From assembly GCF_009933135.1 (NCBI RefSeq), contig NZ_MAEH01000009.1, positions 186,001-250,000 of the forward strand: DNA of 64,000 nucleotides, written 5' to 3'. Below are positions 8,290 through 15,516 of this stretch, piece after piece. The position numbers and the translations under genes are program-made. Origin of the DNA: Candidatus Enterococcus leclercqii. Lineage in GTDB: Bacteria; Bacillota; Bacilli; Lactobacillales; Enterococcaceae. The notes beneath the pieces were generated by a model that ran no database searches, was not told the DNA's origin, and saw only the letters and a list, made by a program, of their open reading frames with translations. How positions within the stretch are numbered: position 1 is the first letter of the stretch; every line of letters begins with the position of its first letter.

Positions 8290-8841
8290 ATGCGCATTTC
8301 ATTACGAGAACAAATATTGGCTGCCGTTTTTGCCGCCATCATTGGGATCCTATCTCAATTTGTCATCACATTGCCTATCACGGTTGTCCCTTTTACTTTA
8401 CAGACCTTCATTATTGGACTGACTGTCACGATTTTAGGTATGAGAACCGGTACTTGGGCGATTGTTATTTATTTGTTGTTGGGATTGATTGGAATTCCGG
8501 TTTACGCAGGCGGTGCTAGCGGAATCGGTGCCCTCTTAGGTCCAACTGGCGGCTTTCTAATCGGATTTATTTTTAACGGACTAGTGACCGGCGGCATCCT
8601 TGCAAAGACGAAGCTCAACTTTTTGTGGAGCATCATCGCTAATCTGGCAGGTGCTGCGGTTGTTTTGCTTTTCGGCGCAGCCTGGATGCACTTTGGGACC
8701 GGCATGACCTTTAGTGCCGCTTTAAACGCCGCGGTGATTCCTTTTATCCTCCCCGGCATATTGAAAGCTGTAGCCGCAGCAGTTATCGGCGTCTTGATTG
8801 TCGGTCGGCTGCCACAGCGCTTTTTGACACCGGCAAAGTAA
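8290..8841 (+). CDS. bioY: Biotin transporter S component BioY
   Basis: A 183-residue integral membrane protein with about six helices, the substrate-capturing subunit of a biotin ECF transporter. Family features are the N-terminal REQILAAVFAAIIGILSQ region, the loop TVVPFTLQTFIIGL and the glycine-rich YAGGASGIGALLGPTGGF block that faces biotin. ATG follows AAGAAGG at eight bases. No ATPase genes are adjacent, so it presumably shares the EcfA1A2T module encoded at 48807-51275. Two BirA operators around its promoter predict derepression in low biotin. It is followed by copy C of the dispersed repeat rather than by another gene. Confidence 0.93.
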   Translation: MRISLREQILAAVFAAIIGILSQFVITLPITVVPFTLQTFIIGLTVTILGMRTGTWAIVIYLLLGLIGIPVYAGGASGIGALLGPTGGFLIGFIFNGLVTGGILAKTKLNFLWSIIANLAGAAVVLLFGAAWMHFGTGMTFSAALNAAVIPFILPGILKAVAAAVIGVLIVGRLPQRFLTPAK

Positions 8842-8890
8842 AATAACACACCTAAAAGTGAGCTTCCATCACAAAAATTTGGTTCACTTT

Positions 8891-9045
8891 GGGAAGCGCA
8901 GATTTTCCTTGATGAAATCAAGGAGAGTCTGTGTTTGAAATTTTTAACAATAAAAAGCCAAGTCACTTCTATTAAAAACAGTGGAAGCGACTTGGCTTTT
9001 AGAGGCTCATGTTTGGTATTGTTCACTTTGGAGAACAGCGACAGT
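8891..9045 (-). repeat. Dispersed hairpin repeat, copy C
   Basis: One of three related intergenic elements in this window, read here on the minus strand. Conserved blocks in order are TTCTCCAAAGTGAACA, TACCAA, TGAG, a long hairpin (8952-9000), ATTGTTAAAAATTTCAAA and a small hairpin CTTGATTTCATCAAG (8908-8922). The long stem uses AAAAGCCAAGTC paired with GACTTGGCTTTT, different from the other copies in its middle. It occupies the convergent gap between bioY and hup; its big hairpin could also terminate bioY transcripts. Confidence 0.75.
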
Positions 9046-9068
9046 GCGATTGTTCGGCTACAAATAAA

Positions 9069-9098
9069 AACCCGCAGCTTATCAAAAAGCTGCGGGTT
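9069..9098 (-). terminator. Terminator of the HU gene
   Basis: AACCCGCAGCTT and AAGCTGCGGGTT form a perfect 12-bp stem with a six-base loop; on the minus strand TTTTTATTT follows. It starts 17 bases beyond the hup stop codon. Confidence 0.9.
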
Positions 9099-9114
9099 GT
9101 TTTATATTCAGATG

Positions 9115-9387
9115 TTATTTGACAGCGTCTTTCAACTGTTTGCCAGGTTTGAAAGCTGGTGTTTTAGATGCTTTGATTTCGATTTCTTCCCCGGTTTGAG
9201 GGTTACGACCTTTACGAGCTGCGCGTTGACGCACTTCGAAAGTACCAAAGCCCATGATTTGAACGCTGTCGCCTTTTTTCAAGGTATCTTCAACAGTGTC
9301 GATAATGGCAGTCAAAACTGCGGTAGCGTCTTTTTTAGTCAAACCTGATTTTTCTGCAACTGCGGAGATCAATTCTGCTTTGTTCAT
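9115..9387 (-). CDS. hup: HU-family nucleoid DNA-binding protein
   Basis: A 90-residue histone-like protein that bends DNA non-specifically as a dimer and compacts the nucleoid. The helical N terminus [20 protein letters not shown] and the DNA-binding arm [20 protein letters not shown] with the intercalating proline in RNPQTG are canonical; the C terminus [12 protein letters not shown] is typical. GGAGGAATTAAAC precedes ATG. It is a single-gene unit with its own promoter and strong terminator. Confidence 0.97.
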   Translation of the reverse strand: MNKAELISAVAEKSGLTKKDATAVLTAIIDTVEDTLKKGDSVQIMGFGTFEVRQRAARKGRNPQTGEEIEIKASKTPAFKPGKQLKDAVK

Positions 9388-9442
9388 GTTTAATTCCTCC
9401 CAGGAATAAAATAATTAGGATTTTGTGTAATCCCTACGTATT

Positions 9443-9471
9443 ATTCTAGCAAAAACCCTATAACTGCGCAA
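9443..9471 (-). promoter_or_regulatory. Promoter of hup
   Basis: On the minus strand TTGCGC (9466-9471) is 17 bases from TAGAAT (9443-9448), which is preceded by TGC, giving an extended -10. The leader to ATG is about 50 bases. Confidence 0.65.
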
Positions 9472-9642
9472 CAGAAAACCCTTTCCAAGCTTTCGATAAA
9501 ATAATACTAAAAAATTTTTCTGTATTTTTATCGTTTTTTTTAATCGGCGAAAAGCCCGCCACATCAACGATCTTCAAAATAACCCTGGTAGCATCTGCTT
9601 TCAAAAGTGTTTTTGCAAACGATTCCCTTTAAATCAATGTTT

Positions 9643-10245
9643 TTAAGACTTTTTAGTCAGCAACTCATAAAAAGGCAACAACTGACGATATGTCGCCAAT
9701 ATTTCTTCCTGTGCGTTTTCTGGATTCTGCCACAAAGTACTTTCTCGCGGAATGACCCGCCCCAGCTGAAATTCACTTTTTTTAACGCTTGCCAGACGTT
9801 CCAGAGCTGGCTTTGCCTCACTTAAAGGAAAGTAGGGGGCCGTTGTGTGGTCTTTATTAATTACAAAATCTTGCGGCAATGCTTTAATCTCAGGCAGTGC
9901 TGCCAAAAGGGTTTCGGCGTAGCTTTTTTGCCCCTTGGGCTGATCGATAATGGAGAGCCACATGAACACATACTCCGGCCAAATCCCAATCTGAAAATGC
10001 GGGGCCATTTTGTAGCCTCGCTTTCCTTCTCCGACAGCGGCCCAGGTATTTTCCGGTGGATGAACACTACGCCGGCGATGCTGCGCGATATGCAGGTAAA
10101 AGGTCCGATCCAAAGCGGTTTCCAGTTCCCGAACTAACGCCTCCCCGATTTGCTGAAACACCGGCTGGATTTCACTGCGAATCGCAGCCATCCGCGCTTC
10201 TAACCCCGGGACCTGAAATACATCAAAAGAACTTTCCTCAAACAT
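9643..10245 (-). CDS. yktB: DUF1054 (YktB/UPF0637) family protein
   Basis: A 200-residue soluble protein of the YktB family, whose function is unknown. Family-typical stretches are FDVFQVPGLEARM near the N terminus, the conserved HRRRSVHPPENTWAAVG centre and the PHFQIGIWPEYVFMWL strand. The length equals the usual 200-210 residues. ATG follows an AGGAAG site. The gene stands alone, between the HU promoter region and an uncharacterised gene on the same strand, and I see no clear terminator after it. Confidence 0.85.
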   Translation of the reverse strand: MFEESSFDVFQVPGLEARMAAIRSEIQPVFQQIGEALVRELETALDRTFYLHIAQHRRRSVHPPENTWAAVGEGKRGYKMAPHFQIGIWPEYVFMWLSIIDQPKGQKSYAETLLAALPEIKALPQDFVINKDHTTAPYFPLSEAKPALERLASVKKSEFQLGRVIPRESTLWQNPENAQEEILATYRQLLPFYELLTKKS

Positions 10246-10371
10246 CGCTAACTTCCTACCTTTTCGTCATTTTCATCCAGTGTATCATATCTGTCGACGG
10301 GACACCTCTGGCACGCATTACTAAAACAAAGGCCTTCATACCGGATTGCTGTTGCTGATAAAAACCTCTAG

Positions 10372-10797
10372 TCAGATCACTGGTTCGCGTTCAATCACTT
10401 CATAGTCGAAGTCTACTTCCTCCATATTGAAAAAGCGGGTCAATACGTGATTGACGTTTTGATACAGATCAGCCAGTTCACAGTATTCTTTGGCGACTTT
10501 GAGACGTTCACAGCCTTTTTGATAGCTGACAGTCGCAGAATCATCTTGTTCGGTTACGGTTTCGCCTGCTTTTTTGTAAAGCATGGCTTCTTCTGTCATA
10601 TCCAGCATGGTAAAGGCTTGTTGCCAGCGTTGCTGCTGTGCGAAGGCCATAACGATGGTAGGAACATCCAGTCGTTCCAAGGAAACACAAGTCCCATCGG
10701 AAAAAGTTAAGTGATAAACATTTAAAGCAAAGGCTGTACAGGCGTTGCAGCCGCCTTCAGCAATTCGTTTTTGTCCGCTAATTGTAGCTTTCATCAT
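10372..10797 (-). CDS. Conserved-looking protein of unknown function
   Basis: A 141-residue soluble acidic protein. Two cysteines in GGCNACTAF near residue 17 form a CxxC pair that could bind metal or be redox active, and two more Cys lie near residues 95-106 (KGCERL and KEYCEL). The C-terminal half is helical and rich in Glu. GAAGGAG precedes two adjacent ATG codons; either may be used. A TATAAT box lies at 10861-10866 on the same strand. I do not recognise the family. Confidence 0.65.
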   Translation of the reverse strand: MMKATISGQKRIAEGGCNACTAFALNVYHLTFSDGTCVSLERLDVPTIVMAFAQQQRWQQAFTMLDMTEEAMLYKKAGETVTEQDDSATVSYQKGCERLKVAKEYCELADLYQNVNHVLTRFFNMEEVDFDYEVIEREPVI

Positions 10798-10860
10798 AAA
10801 AACTCCTTCATAATTGGCTGCAATTTCTGATACAAATCCGTCGAGCAGCCGTTTGCCCCC

Positions 10861-10866
10861 ATTATA
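10861..10866 (-). promoter_or_regulatory. -10 box of the gene at 10372-10797
   Basis: A perfect TATAAT on the minus strand, 64 bases before the start codon. The -35 region is poor (CTTTCT at 17 bases). Confidence 0.45.
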
Positions 10867-10967
10867 CCGCTTCTTTTAAAAAAAGAAAGCGCACCTGACA
10901 ACCGGTTTACCGTCTCTAAAAATATGGCTGCATCATGCCTGGCAACTATCCGAGCGCGTTTATTTCA

Positions 10968-11006
10968 CAAAAAAACAGTGGCGTCCTTCAATCTAGACAC
11001 CACTGT
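10968..11006 (-). terminator. Terminator of queT
   Basis: On the minus strand ACAGTGGTGTC pairs with GACGCCACTGT (one G-U pair) and is followed by TTTTTTTGTG. It lies about 38 bases after the queT stop codon. Confidence 0.85.
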
Positions 11007-11043
11007 GAACGAATATTTAACTACTATGATTAAAACGCGACAT

Positions 11044-11556
11044 TTAGGCCGTTAAGTCGATTTTTTTGCTGATTACATAAATGACGATTCCACCGATGGC
11101 CATGGAAAGCAATTCCCCAATCCCGATAGTCAACCAGTTGAAAAGAAACGGCGCTTGAAACAAGATTGTCAGTTGCGCGGCGACTGTAAACATCGAAATT
11201 GCAAAAATGACGGTGGTAACTGCAATTTTGATTCTCATGTCTTTGATTTTACGGGTCAGGTAGCGACACAAAAGCAGCACAAAAAACGTGCAGACACTGC
11301 CAACGATCACATCAAGAAGGCCATTAGGAGATGCCCGGTTGGCAATCGCACAGCCAATCGTTACTCCCCAGACGTAGCGCTTATTGTACAACGCTAAAAA
11401 GTTGAACATTTCAGCCACGCGAAACTGAATATTACCGTAGCCAACTGGTTGTAAAGCGAAAGTCACCGCCACGTATAGGGCCGCTACCAATGCCATTTTG
11501 GTCAATTCTTGTGTGGTCCAGACAGATTCTGAACGCAATTTTTCAGGATGATTCAT
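11044..11556 (-). CDS. queT: QueT family queuosine-precursor transporter, S component
   Basis: A 170-residue membrane protein of the COG4708/QueT family, the substrate-binding subunit of an ECF transporter for preQ1 or a related queuosine precursor. Five or six hydrophobic helices are visible; the family signature VAALYVAVTFALQP and the YGNIQFRVAEMFNFLALYNKR segment are clear. ATG at 11556 follows AAAGGAG at eight bases, and that site is part of a preQ1-II riboswitch, which supports both the assignment and the start. It would use the ECF module at 48807-51275. Confidence 0.95.
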   Translation of the reverse strand: MNHPEKLRSESVWTTQELTKMALVAALYVAVTFALQPVGYGNIQFRVAEMFNFLALYNKRYVWGVTIGCAIANRASPNGLLDVIVGSVCTFFVLLLCRYLTRKIKDMRIKIAVTTVIFAISMFTVAAQLTILFQAPFLFNWLTIGIGELLSMAIGGIVIYVISKKIDLTA

Positions 11557-11559
11557 TTA

Positions 11560-11622
11560 TCATTCTCCTTTGCGGGATATTCCCGGTAATAAGCTGCACC
11601 CAAAGGATTGAAGTGGTGCAGT
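11560..11622 (-). promoter_or_regulatory. preQ1-II riboswitch controlling queT translation
   Basis: Read on the minus strand: a P1 stem ACTGCACC with GGGTGCAG, then a TTATTACC linker, a short GGGA-TCCC stem and the conserved CAAAGGAGAA. This is the preQ1-II (COG4708) architecture known upstream of queT in Lactobacillales, in which ligand binding sequesters the Shine-Dalgarno AAAGGAG in a pseudoknot. Regulation would therefore be translational. Confidence 0.9.
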
Positions 11623-11643
11623 GCGGACAGACCGCTAGTAATT

Positions 11644-11673
11644 ATAATAACTGAAAGCATTCTGTTCTTTCAA
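11644..11673 (-). promoter_or_regulatory. Promoter of queT
   Basis: On the minus strand TTGAAA (11668-11673) and TATTAT (11644-11649) are 18 bases apart. The -35 box overlaps the stop codon of the upstream nucleotidyltransferase gene. Confidence 0.5.
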
Positions 11674-12242
11674 GAGTGGATCGTCAATTGCGGCCAGCTT
11701 TCCTGCCAATTTTTACCAGCAACCCGCTGGTTATAGACTGCCAAACGCCGAGGAGAACGTGAAAAATGCGGTGTCGGTCGAACTTCAAAAGCGGCTAGAT
11801 CCTCTAAGCCCCACAATGCCCGCAGTTCTGGATACCCCGCTTCATTCAAACGACAGGCGAGAGCTGTGCAGGTCTCGGGATATTTACTAACAGCATCCAA
11901 GGTATCTCTATAAGGTGATTCATCAGGAAAATTATGGGTATGCATGTGGGCTTGATTTTTGATTTCCCAATTATAGTTTGGCCACATAGCTGCCAATTGT
12001 CGGCCTAGTGCTTCACTGGTTTCATAATCAAGATTGGGATCGAAAAAAGCAACGTCTACGTCATTGGCTGAATGAAGAACCGTTGCCTCTGCCAGTTGAT
12101 CCCACAAAAAATTGCGCAGCATCCCCGCTGTCAACCAGCAATCTGGCAGCTGCCATTGGGATACAATCCGCAAAATCGTCATCAACTCTAAGTCTGCAGC
12201 AACCCATGATGCTGCTTGCGCCTCTGTCAATCTTCTTATCAT
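11670..12242 (-). CDS. DUF925-type nucleotidyltransferase family protein
   Basis: A 190-residue protein of the PF06042 type (nucleotidyltransferase-like, often described as DUF925). The family features visible are LTAGMLRNFLWDQL, NDVDVAFFDPNLDYE with the paired acidic residues expected of a nucleotidyltransferase fold, and WEIKNQAHMHTHN. ATG at 12242 overlaps the upstream dehydrogenase stop as ATGA, so translation is coupled. The longer in-frame upstream reading is only the antisense-phase extension into the dehydrogenase gene. Substrate is unknown for the family. Confidence 0.82.
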   Translation of the reverse strand: MIRRLTEAQAASWVAADLELMTILRIVSQWQLPDCWLTAGMLRNFLWDQLAEATVLHSANDVDVAFFDPNLDYETSEALGRQLAAMWPNYNWEIKNQAHMHTHNFPDESPYRDTLDAVSKYPETCTALACRLNEAGYPELRALWGLEDLAAFEVRPTPHFSRSPRRLAVYNQRVAGKNWQESWPQLTIHS

Positions 12243-13027
12243 TTCAGCAACCAACCTCCGTCGATTTCGATGATATTTCCTTGCATATAACGGGCTCCGC
12301 TTCCCGCCGCAAACAAGGTCACTTCCGCCACTTCTTCCGGCTCCGCCCACCGCTTCAACGGCGTTTCTTGCGCCACCCATTTGGCTAACGCCCCATCACC
12401 AGCAAAGTCTGCGGCATTCATAGGTGTCCGGATGGCTCCCGGCGCCAAGGCCAATACATGGATGCCAGCTGCGCCATAATCCAGCGCCAACTGCTTAGTG
12501 AAACCAGCAACAGCATGCTTAGCTGTCGTATAGGCAATCCCGCCGCCTCCGCCAACAAAGCTGGCAACTGACGCCATATTGATGATTGTACCACTGCCGG
12601 CTGCCAACATATCCGGCAATAGTGCTTTGGTCAAATAAAACATACTGTCCAAATCAGTTCGTAAAATATCTCGCCACAGCTCATCGTCAGTTTCTAAAAT
12701 GTTTTTATAACCATCCAGCTTGCCCGCAGTGTTTAGCAAAATTGATACCCCGCCAAAAGTTTTTCGACATTTGGCTACTGCTGCCAAGCACTGCTCTTTT
12801 TGGGCGACATCCGCAGTAAAAAATGCCAAGCGGCTGAACGCTTCAGACCCACTCTTTTTAGCAGCGGCTGTCAACGAGGCAAATTCTTCTTTGATATCCA
12901 CCGCAAATACGCGGGCACCCGCCGCTAAAAACGCCACAGCCTGCGCTTGTCCAATTCCCGAAGCCGCCCCGGTCACCAATACGACAGCCTCCGCAAAACG
13001 AGAATCCATCATTTTCTGTGTTGTCAT
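12239..13027 (-). CDS. Short-chain dehydrogenase/reductase
   Basis: A 262-residue classical SDR. The Rossmann glycine motif TGAASGIGQAQAV lies at about 18-30, the NTAG motif at LLNTAGKLDG, the catalytic Ser region at MASVASFVGGGGG and Tyr-x3-Lys in YTTAKHAVAGF; the C terminus ends with the family-typical GNIIEIDGGW. An Asp-type residue in FAVDIKEEFASL after the second strand suggests NAD preference. Substrate cannot be assigned. It is coupled by ATGA overlaps to the DUF2829 gene before it and the DUF925 gene after it. Confidence 0.88.
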   Translation of the reverse strand: MTTQKMMDSRFAEAVVLVTGAASGIGQAQAVAFLAAGARVFAVDIKEEFASLTAAAKKSGSEAFSRLAFFTADVAQKEQCLAAVAKCRKTFGGVSILLNTAGKLDGYKNILETDDELWRDILRTDLDSMFYLTKALLPDMLAAGSGTIINMASVASFVGGGGGIAYTTAKHAVAGFTKQLALDYGAAGIHVLALAPGAIRTPMNAADFAGDGALAKWVAQETPLKRWAEPEEVAEVTLFAAGSGARYMQGNIIEIDGGWLLK

Positions 13028-13245
13028 GGAACAATCTTCCAGTCGTCAGCTAAGATGTCACAAACAGTCGGCGCAAAGCTGGAGAAGCCTTCATCACTGG
13101 TTTTGATCAAAAAATAAGGGGTCACCGGCGCCCCGTCATAAACTTCTCCGGACACGAGGGTGACATACAGTTCAAAACCACTCCAGCCGTTGCGGAGGAT
13201 TTTTTTGCCAGCTTTTAAATGTGGCAGAATCTCTTCAAATGTCAT
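13024..13245 (-). CDS. DUF2829 protein, related to anti-Thoeris Tad2
   Basis: A 73-residue protein. ATG at 13245 is seven bases after AAGAAGG; ATG at 13251 is too close. The DUF2829 hallmarks are MTFEEILPHLKAGKK, then RNGW, and DILADDW near the end. Phage members of this family (Tad2) bind the Thoeris signal molecule and block that defence; many chromosomal and phage homologues have no tested role. Here the gene begins a three-gene operon with 4-base overlaps, driven by its own promoter at 13311-13339, which is unlike a phage setting. The family call is firm from motifs; any anti-defence role is inference. Confidence 0.78.
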   Translation of the reverse strand: MTFEEILPHLKAGKKILRNGWSGFELYVTLVSGEVYDGAPVTPYFLIKTSDEGFSSFAPTVCDILADDWKIVP

Positions 13246-13310
13246 TTTCATTCCTTCTTTCACCAGATTTCAATAGGCAGCTGCATCAAGTTTGCTGCCA
13301 AAGCCTTTTC

Positions 13311-13339
13311 ATTATAAGACGAAAACAGCCCACTGACCA
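13311..13339 (-). promoter_or_regulatory. Promoter of the DUF2829-SDR-DUF925 operon
   Basis: On the minus strand TGGTCA (13334-13339) and TATAAT (13311-13316) are 17 bases apart. The -35 box lies inside the terminator arm of the preceding gene, so termination and initiation share DNA. Confidence 0.55.
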
Positions 13340-13370
13340 GAGGGTAATTTATCTGTCAGCGGACTGTTTT
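13322..13370 (-). terminator. Terminator of the phosphoesterase gene
   Basis: AAAACAGTCCGCTGAC pairs over 16 positions with GTCAGTGGGCTGTTTT, using two G-U pairs, around a 17-base loop. The left arm contains the TGA stop codon of the phosphoesterase gene. Confidence 0.75.
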
Positions 13371-14282
13371 TATGGCGGCTTCCGGAATGTCGATAATGGT
13401 CATTCCCTTGCGAAATTCTTCTGCCAAGTGTTCTTTGCGGTAGGCAGCAAACGCCTCCTGATGTTTTTTCAACACACTGCGCAGCTTAGCGGGACGATAT
13501 TCAGTCACCAGTTCATTTTCAAAAACAAACGCTTTGGTGAGCTCCCATTCAAAAAAGTAGCCCAGTGGCCGACAGCTGTAGCGGGTTCCTTGCAATAAAT
13601 GATCGGCAAAGCGACGATGGGTGTGACCAAAAACACAATTTGTCACGTTATCATACCTATCCAACAATTCCCCTAATTCAGCAGAACCTAAAAAAGCATT
13701 TAGGTCATTCCATCGGAGAAATTCCGGCTTTTCCTGGTAGACGATAAATTCCCGCTTGGGCACAAAATGAGTGGCGAGGATTACCTTTTTATTGTCCATT
13801 TGCAGCCGATCCAAGACTAGCTTCAGTCGTCCCCGCAATCGCGCCTCCACCTCAGGATCACTGCCTTCTCTGGGAATTACCCGGTCGTACCAGTACAGCT
13901 GTTTTAATTGGCGAATCTTCTCAGGGTTATAATCGGCAGCAAACAAGTAGTCATACCAGCCGTTGTACCCCAAAAGGACAGTCTCTTCAGTCAAAGGCCA
14001 CGTCTGCAAATTCAAAAATGCCGGACTGGGATAAGCTTCAATTGTTTTTTCTGTAAGGTCTGCCATTTCGTGGTTGCCCCAATTAAAGGTGGTATTTAGT
14101 CCTCGGGTCCGAAAAAAGTCCACAATGGCTAAGGCACGGGCCGTTTTGTTGGCGATATCACCAGCCAGGTGCAGATGATCCACCTCTGCCTGCTTCAGAA
14201 TGTGGGCTAACAGTTCCAGCTCATCATCAGAAAAACGATTGATATCGGCATGCAGGTCACTGATTAACGCTAGCCGTCTCAT
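13356..14282 (-). CDS. Calcineurin-like metallophosphoesterase
   Basis: A 308-residue cytoplasmic protein with the binuclear-metal motifs in order: ISDLHADIN (about 7-15), HLAGDIANKT, WGNHEMADL, ATHFVPKREF and VFGHTHRRF. It belongs to the YmdB-like/putative phosphoesterase group; the substrate is unknown. ATG shares one base with the stop codon of the HesB-like gene upstream (TGATG), so the two are translationally coupled. The gene ends inside its own terminator hairpin. Confidence 0.88.
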   Translation of the reverse strand: MRRLALISDLHADINRFSDDELELLAHILKQAEVDHLHLAGDIANKTARALAIVDFFRTRGLNTTFNWGNHEMADLTEKTIEAYPSPAFLNLQTWPLTEETVLLGYNGWYDYLFAADYNPEKIRQLKQLYWYDRVIPREGSDPEVEARLRGRLKLVLDRLQMDNKKVILATHFVPKREFIVYQEKPEFLRWNDLNAFLGSAELGELLDRYDNVTNCVFGHTHRRFADHLLQGTRYSCRPLGYFFEWELTKAFVFENELVTEYRPAKLRSVLKKHQEAFAAYRKEHLAEEFRKGMTIIDIPEAAIKTVR

Positions 14283-14677
14283 CAGCAGCCGCCAACTGAA
14301 TCATGACTACCTGCCAGCTGCTGTTGGATACGTAAAATAGGAATGTTGTCAGCCAAAATTCCCGAAGCACCACGCAGCTGCAGTGCGCCGGTACTTCCCA
14401 ATACGAGCCGGGTTTCTTGATCCAAATAGACCTCTGAACTCTTTTTAAGCTTGACTGCCCCTACTTCTGTCGCCAATGTTTCATCATAAACTTCCAAGCC
14501 TGCAGCAGGATAGTTTTCAGGGGTTATAATAAAACGAAAACTCAAATCCAGCCGACAAGAAAGACCGGTATTGGCAAACGGGCCGTCCCCATCTTCAAAA
14601 TCCAGGTACATTCGATCTTCCGGCATAAGTTTTTTTTCAATTAATGTTCGAACACTTGGCTCGATACTCAATTTCAT
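14282..14677 (-). CDS. HesB/IscA-like iron-sulfur biosynthesis family protein
   Basis: A 131-residue protein; ATG at 14677 follows AGAAGGG at six bases, so the longer in-frame reading upstream is discarded. The fold pattern fits the FeS_biosyn (PF01521) family as found in Lactobacillales: FEDGDGPFANTGLSCRLDLS followed by strands ending in VLGSTGALQLRG. It lacks the C-terminal CGCG pair of true IscA; the only cysteines are one near residue 41 and the final residue of the GGC terminus. A cluster scaffold role is therefore doubtful. It is coupled to the phosphoesterase gene by a 1-base overlap. Confidence 0.7.
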   Translation of the reverse strand: MKLSIEPSVRTLIEKKLMPEDRMYLDFEDGDGPFANTGLSCRLDLSFRFIITPENYPAAGLEVYDETLATEVGAVKLKKSSEVYLDQETRLVLGSTGALQLRGASGILADNIPILRIQQQLAGSHDSVGGC

Positions 14678-14746
14678 AGAGAGCCCTTCTTTCTTGAAAC
14701 TTGGTGCCTTTTTCAACAAAGGCTGCCGTGTTTGCCTTTAATTTTA

Positions 14747-15316
14747 TTACATCACTCGCTTAAACCAATCGGCACTGGTGATGCCATACATGGCTTCTCC
14801 GACTGGTTTTCCCTTCCACAAACGAGACAATGGCAGCTCAGCTTCTTTTTTCATACCGATTTTCTGCATGACCCGCCCCGACTTTTCATTAGCCAAATTG
14901 TGGAAGGCTTGGATGTGTACCAGCTTCAATGTATCAAAGCCCAAAGCCAGGATCGCCATCGCTGCTTCCGGCATCAGACCTTGGCCCCAGCGGCTCTTAT
15001 TCAGCGCATAGCCAATCTCGCCTCGCATCGCGACTGGATCCACCCGTAGGTCAATGGTCCCAATCATCTTGCCACTGGCTTTTTCTTCCAATGCATATTT
15101 CCCTAGAGGATCTGCCATGAAAACACCGGCGACAATCTCGCGAGTTTCAGCTAATGACTGATGTTGAGGAAATACGTGCTCTGTCGTTTCCGCATCCTGA
15201 GCATACTCAAACATATCCTGAGCATCCGCCAACGTCAACGGCCGCAAAATCAATCGCTCCGTCTCTAACCGCGTATTTTCCGCAAACCCTAGCATAATCT
15301 GTTGTTTATAATCCAT
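14747..15316 (-). CDS. GNAT acetyltransferase, RimJ/RimL-like
   Basis: A 189-residue N-acetyltransferase. The RimL-type start LETERLILRPLTLADAQDMF, the GEIGYALNKSRWGQGLMPEA acetyl-CoA loop and the NEKSGRVMQKIGMKKE end are characteristic. GGGAGG precedes ATG. The substrate could be a protein N terminus, an amino acid or a drug; the sequence does not decide. It lies 69 bases before the HesB-like gene and may be cotranscribed with it. Confidence 0.88.
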   Translation of the reverse strand: MDYKQQIMLGFAENTRLETERLILRPLTLADAQDMFEYAQDAETTEHVFPQHQSLAETREIVAGVFMADPLGKYALEEKASGKMIGTIDLRVDPVAMRGEIGYALNKSRWGQGLMPEAAMAILALGFDTLKLVHIQAFHNLANEKSGRVMQKIGMKKEAELPLSRLWKGKPVGEAMYGITSADWFKRVM

Positions 15317-15443
15317 TCTTTTTCCTCCCCGTTTACTATCATCCTATTATAGCGCAACCAGAAAAGGAATTGAAAAATAGCAGCTTTTACTATTCTTCTC
15401 CCAATATAAGTACAGTTCTGCCCCTGTGTTTTTTTTGCCGGCA

Positions 15444-15452
15444 TGATATAAT
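15444..15452 (+). promoter_or_regulatory. Extended -10 promoter of the YueI-like gene
   Basis: TGATATAAT is a consensus extended -10, about 60 bases before the TTG start at 15517. Confidence 0.55.
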
Positions 15453-15516
15453 CAAACAGAGAAAGCGATTTTTCGGGTTTGCCCGAGTCGATTGGAAGAC
15501 GCGAGGAGTGATGTTA

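Noticed and set aside
8502-9026. A 174-codon frame on the minus strand across the end of bioY
   Set aside because: It runs antisense through BioY and into repeat copy C; its apparent protein has no family features.
12243-12380. N-terminal extension of the DUF925 gene
   Set aside because: The extra residues come from reading the dehydrogenase gene in another frame; the ATGA overlap gives the natural start.
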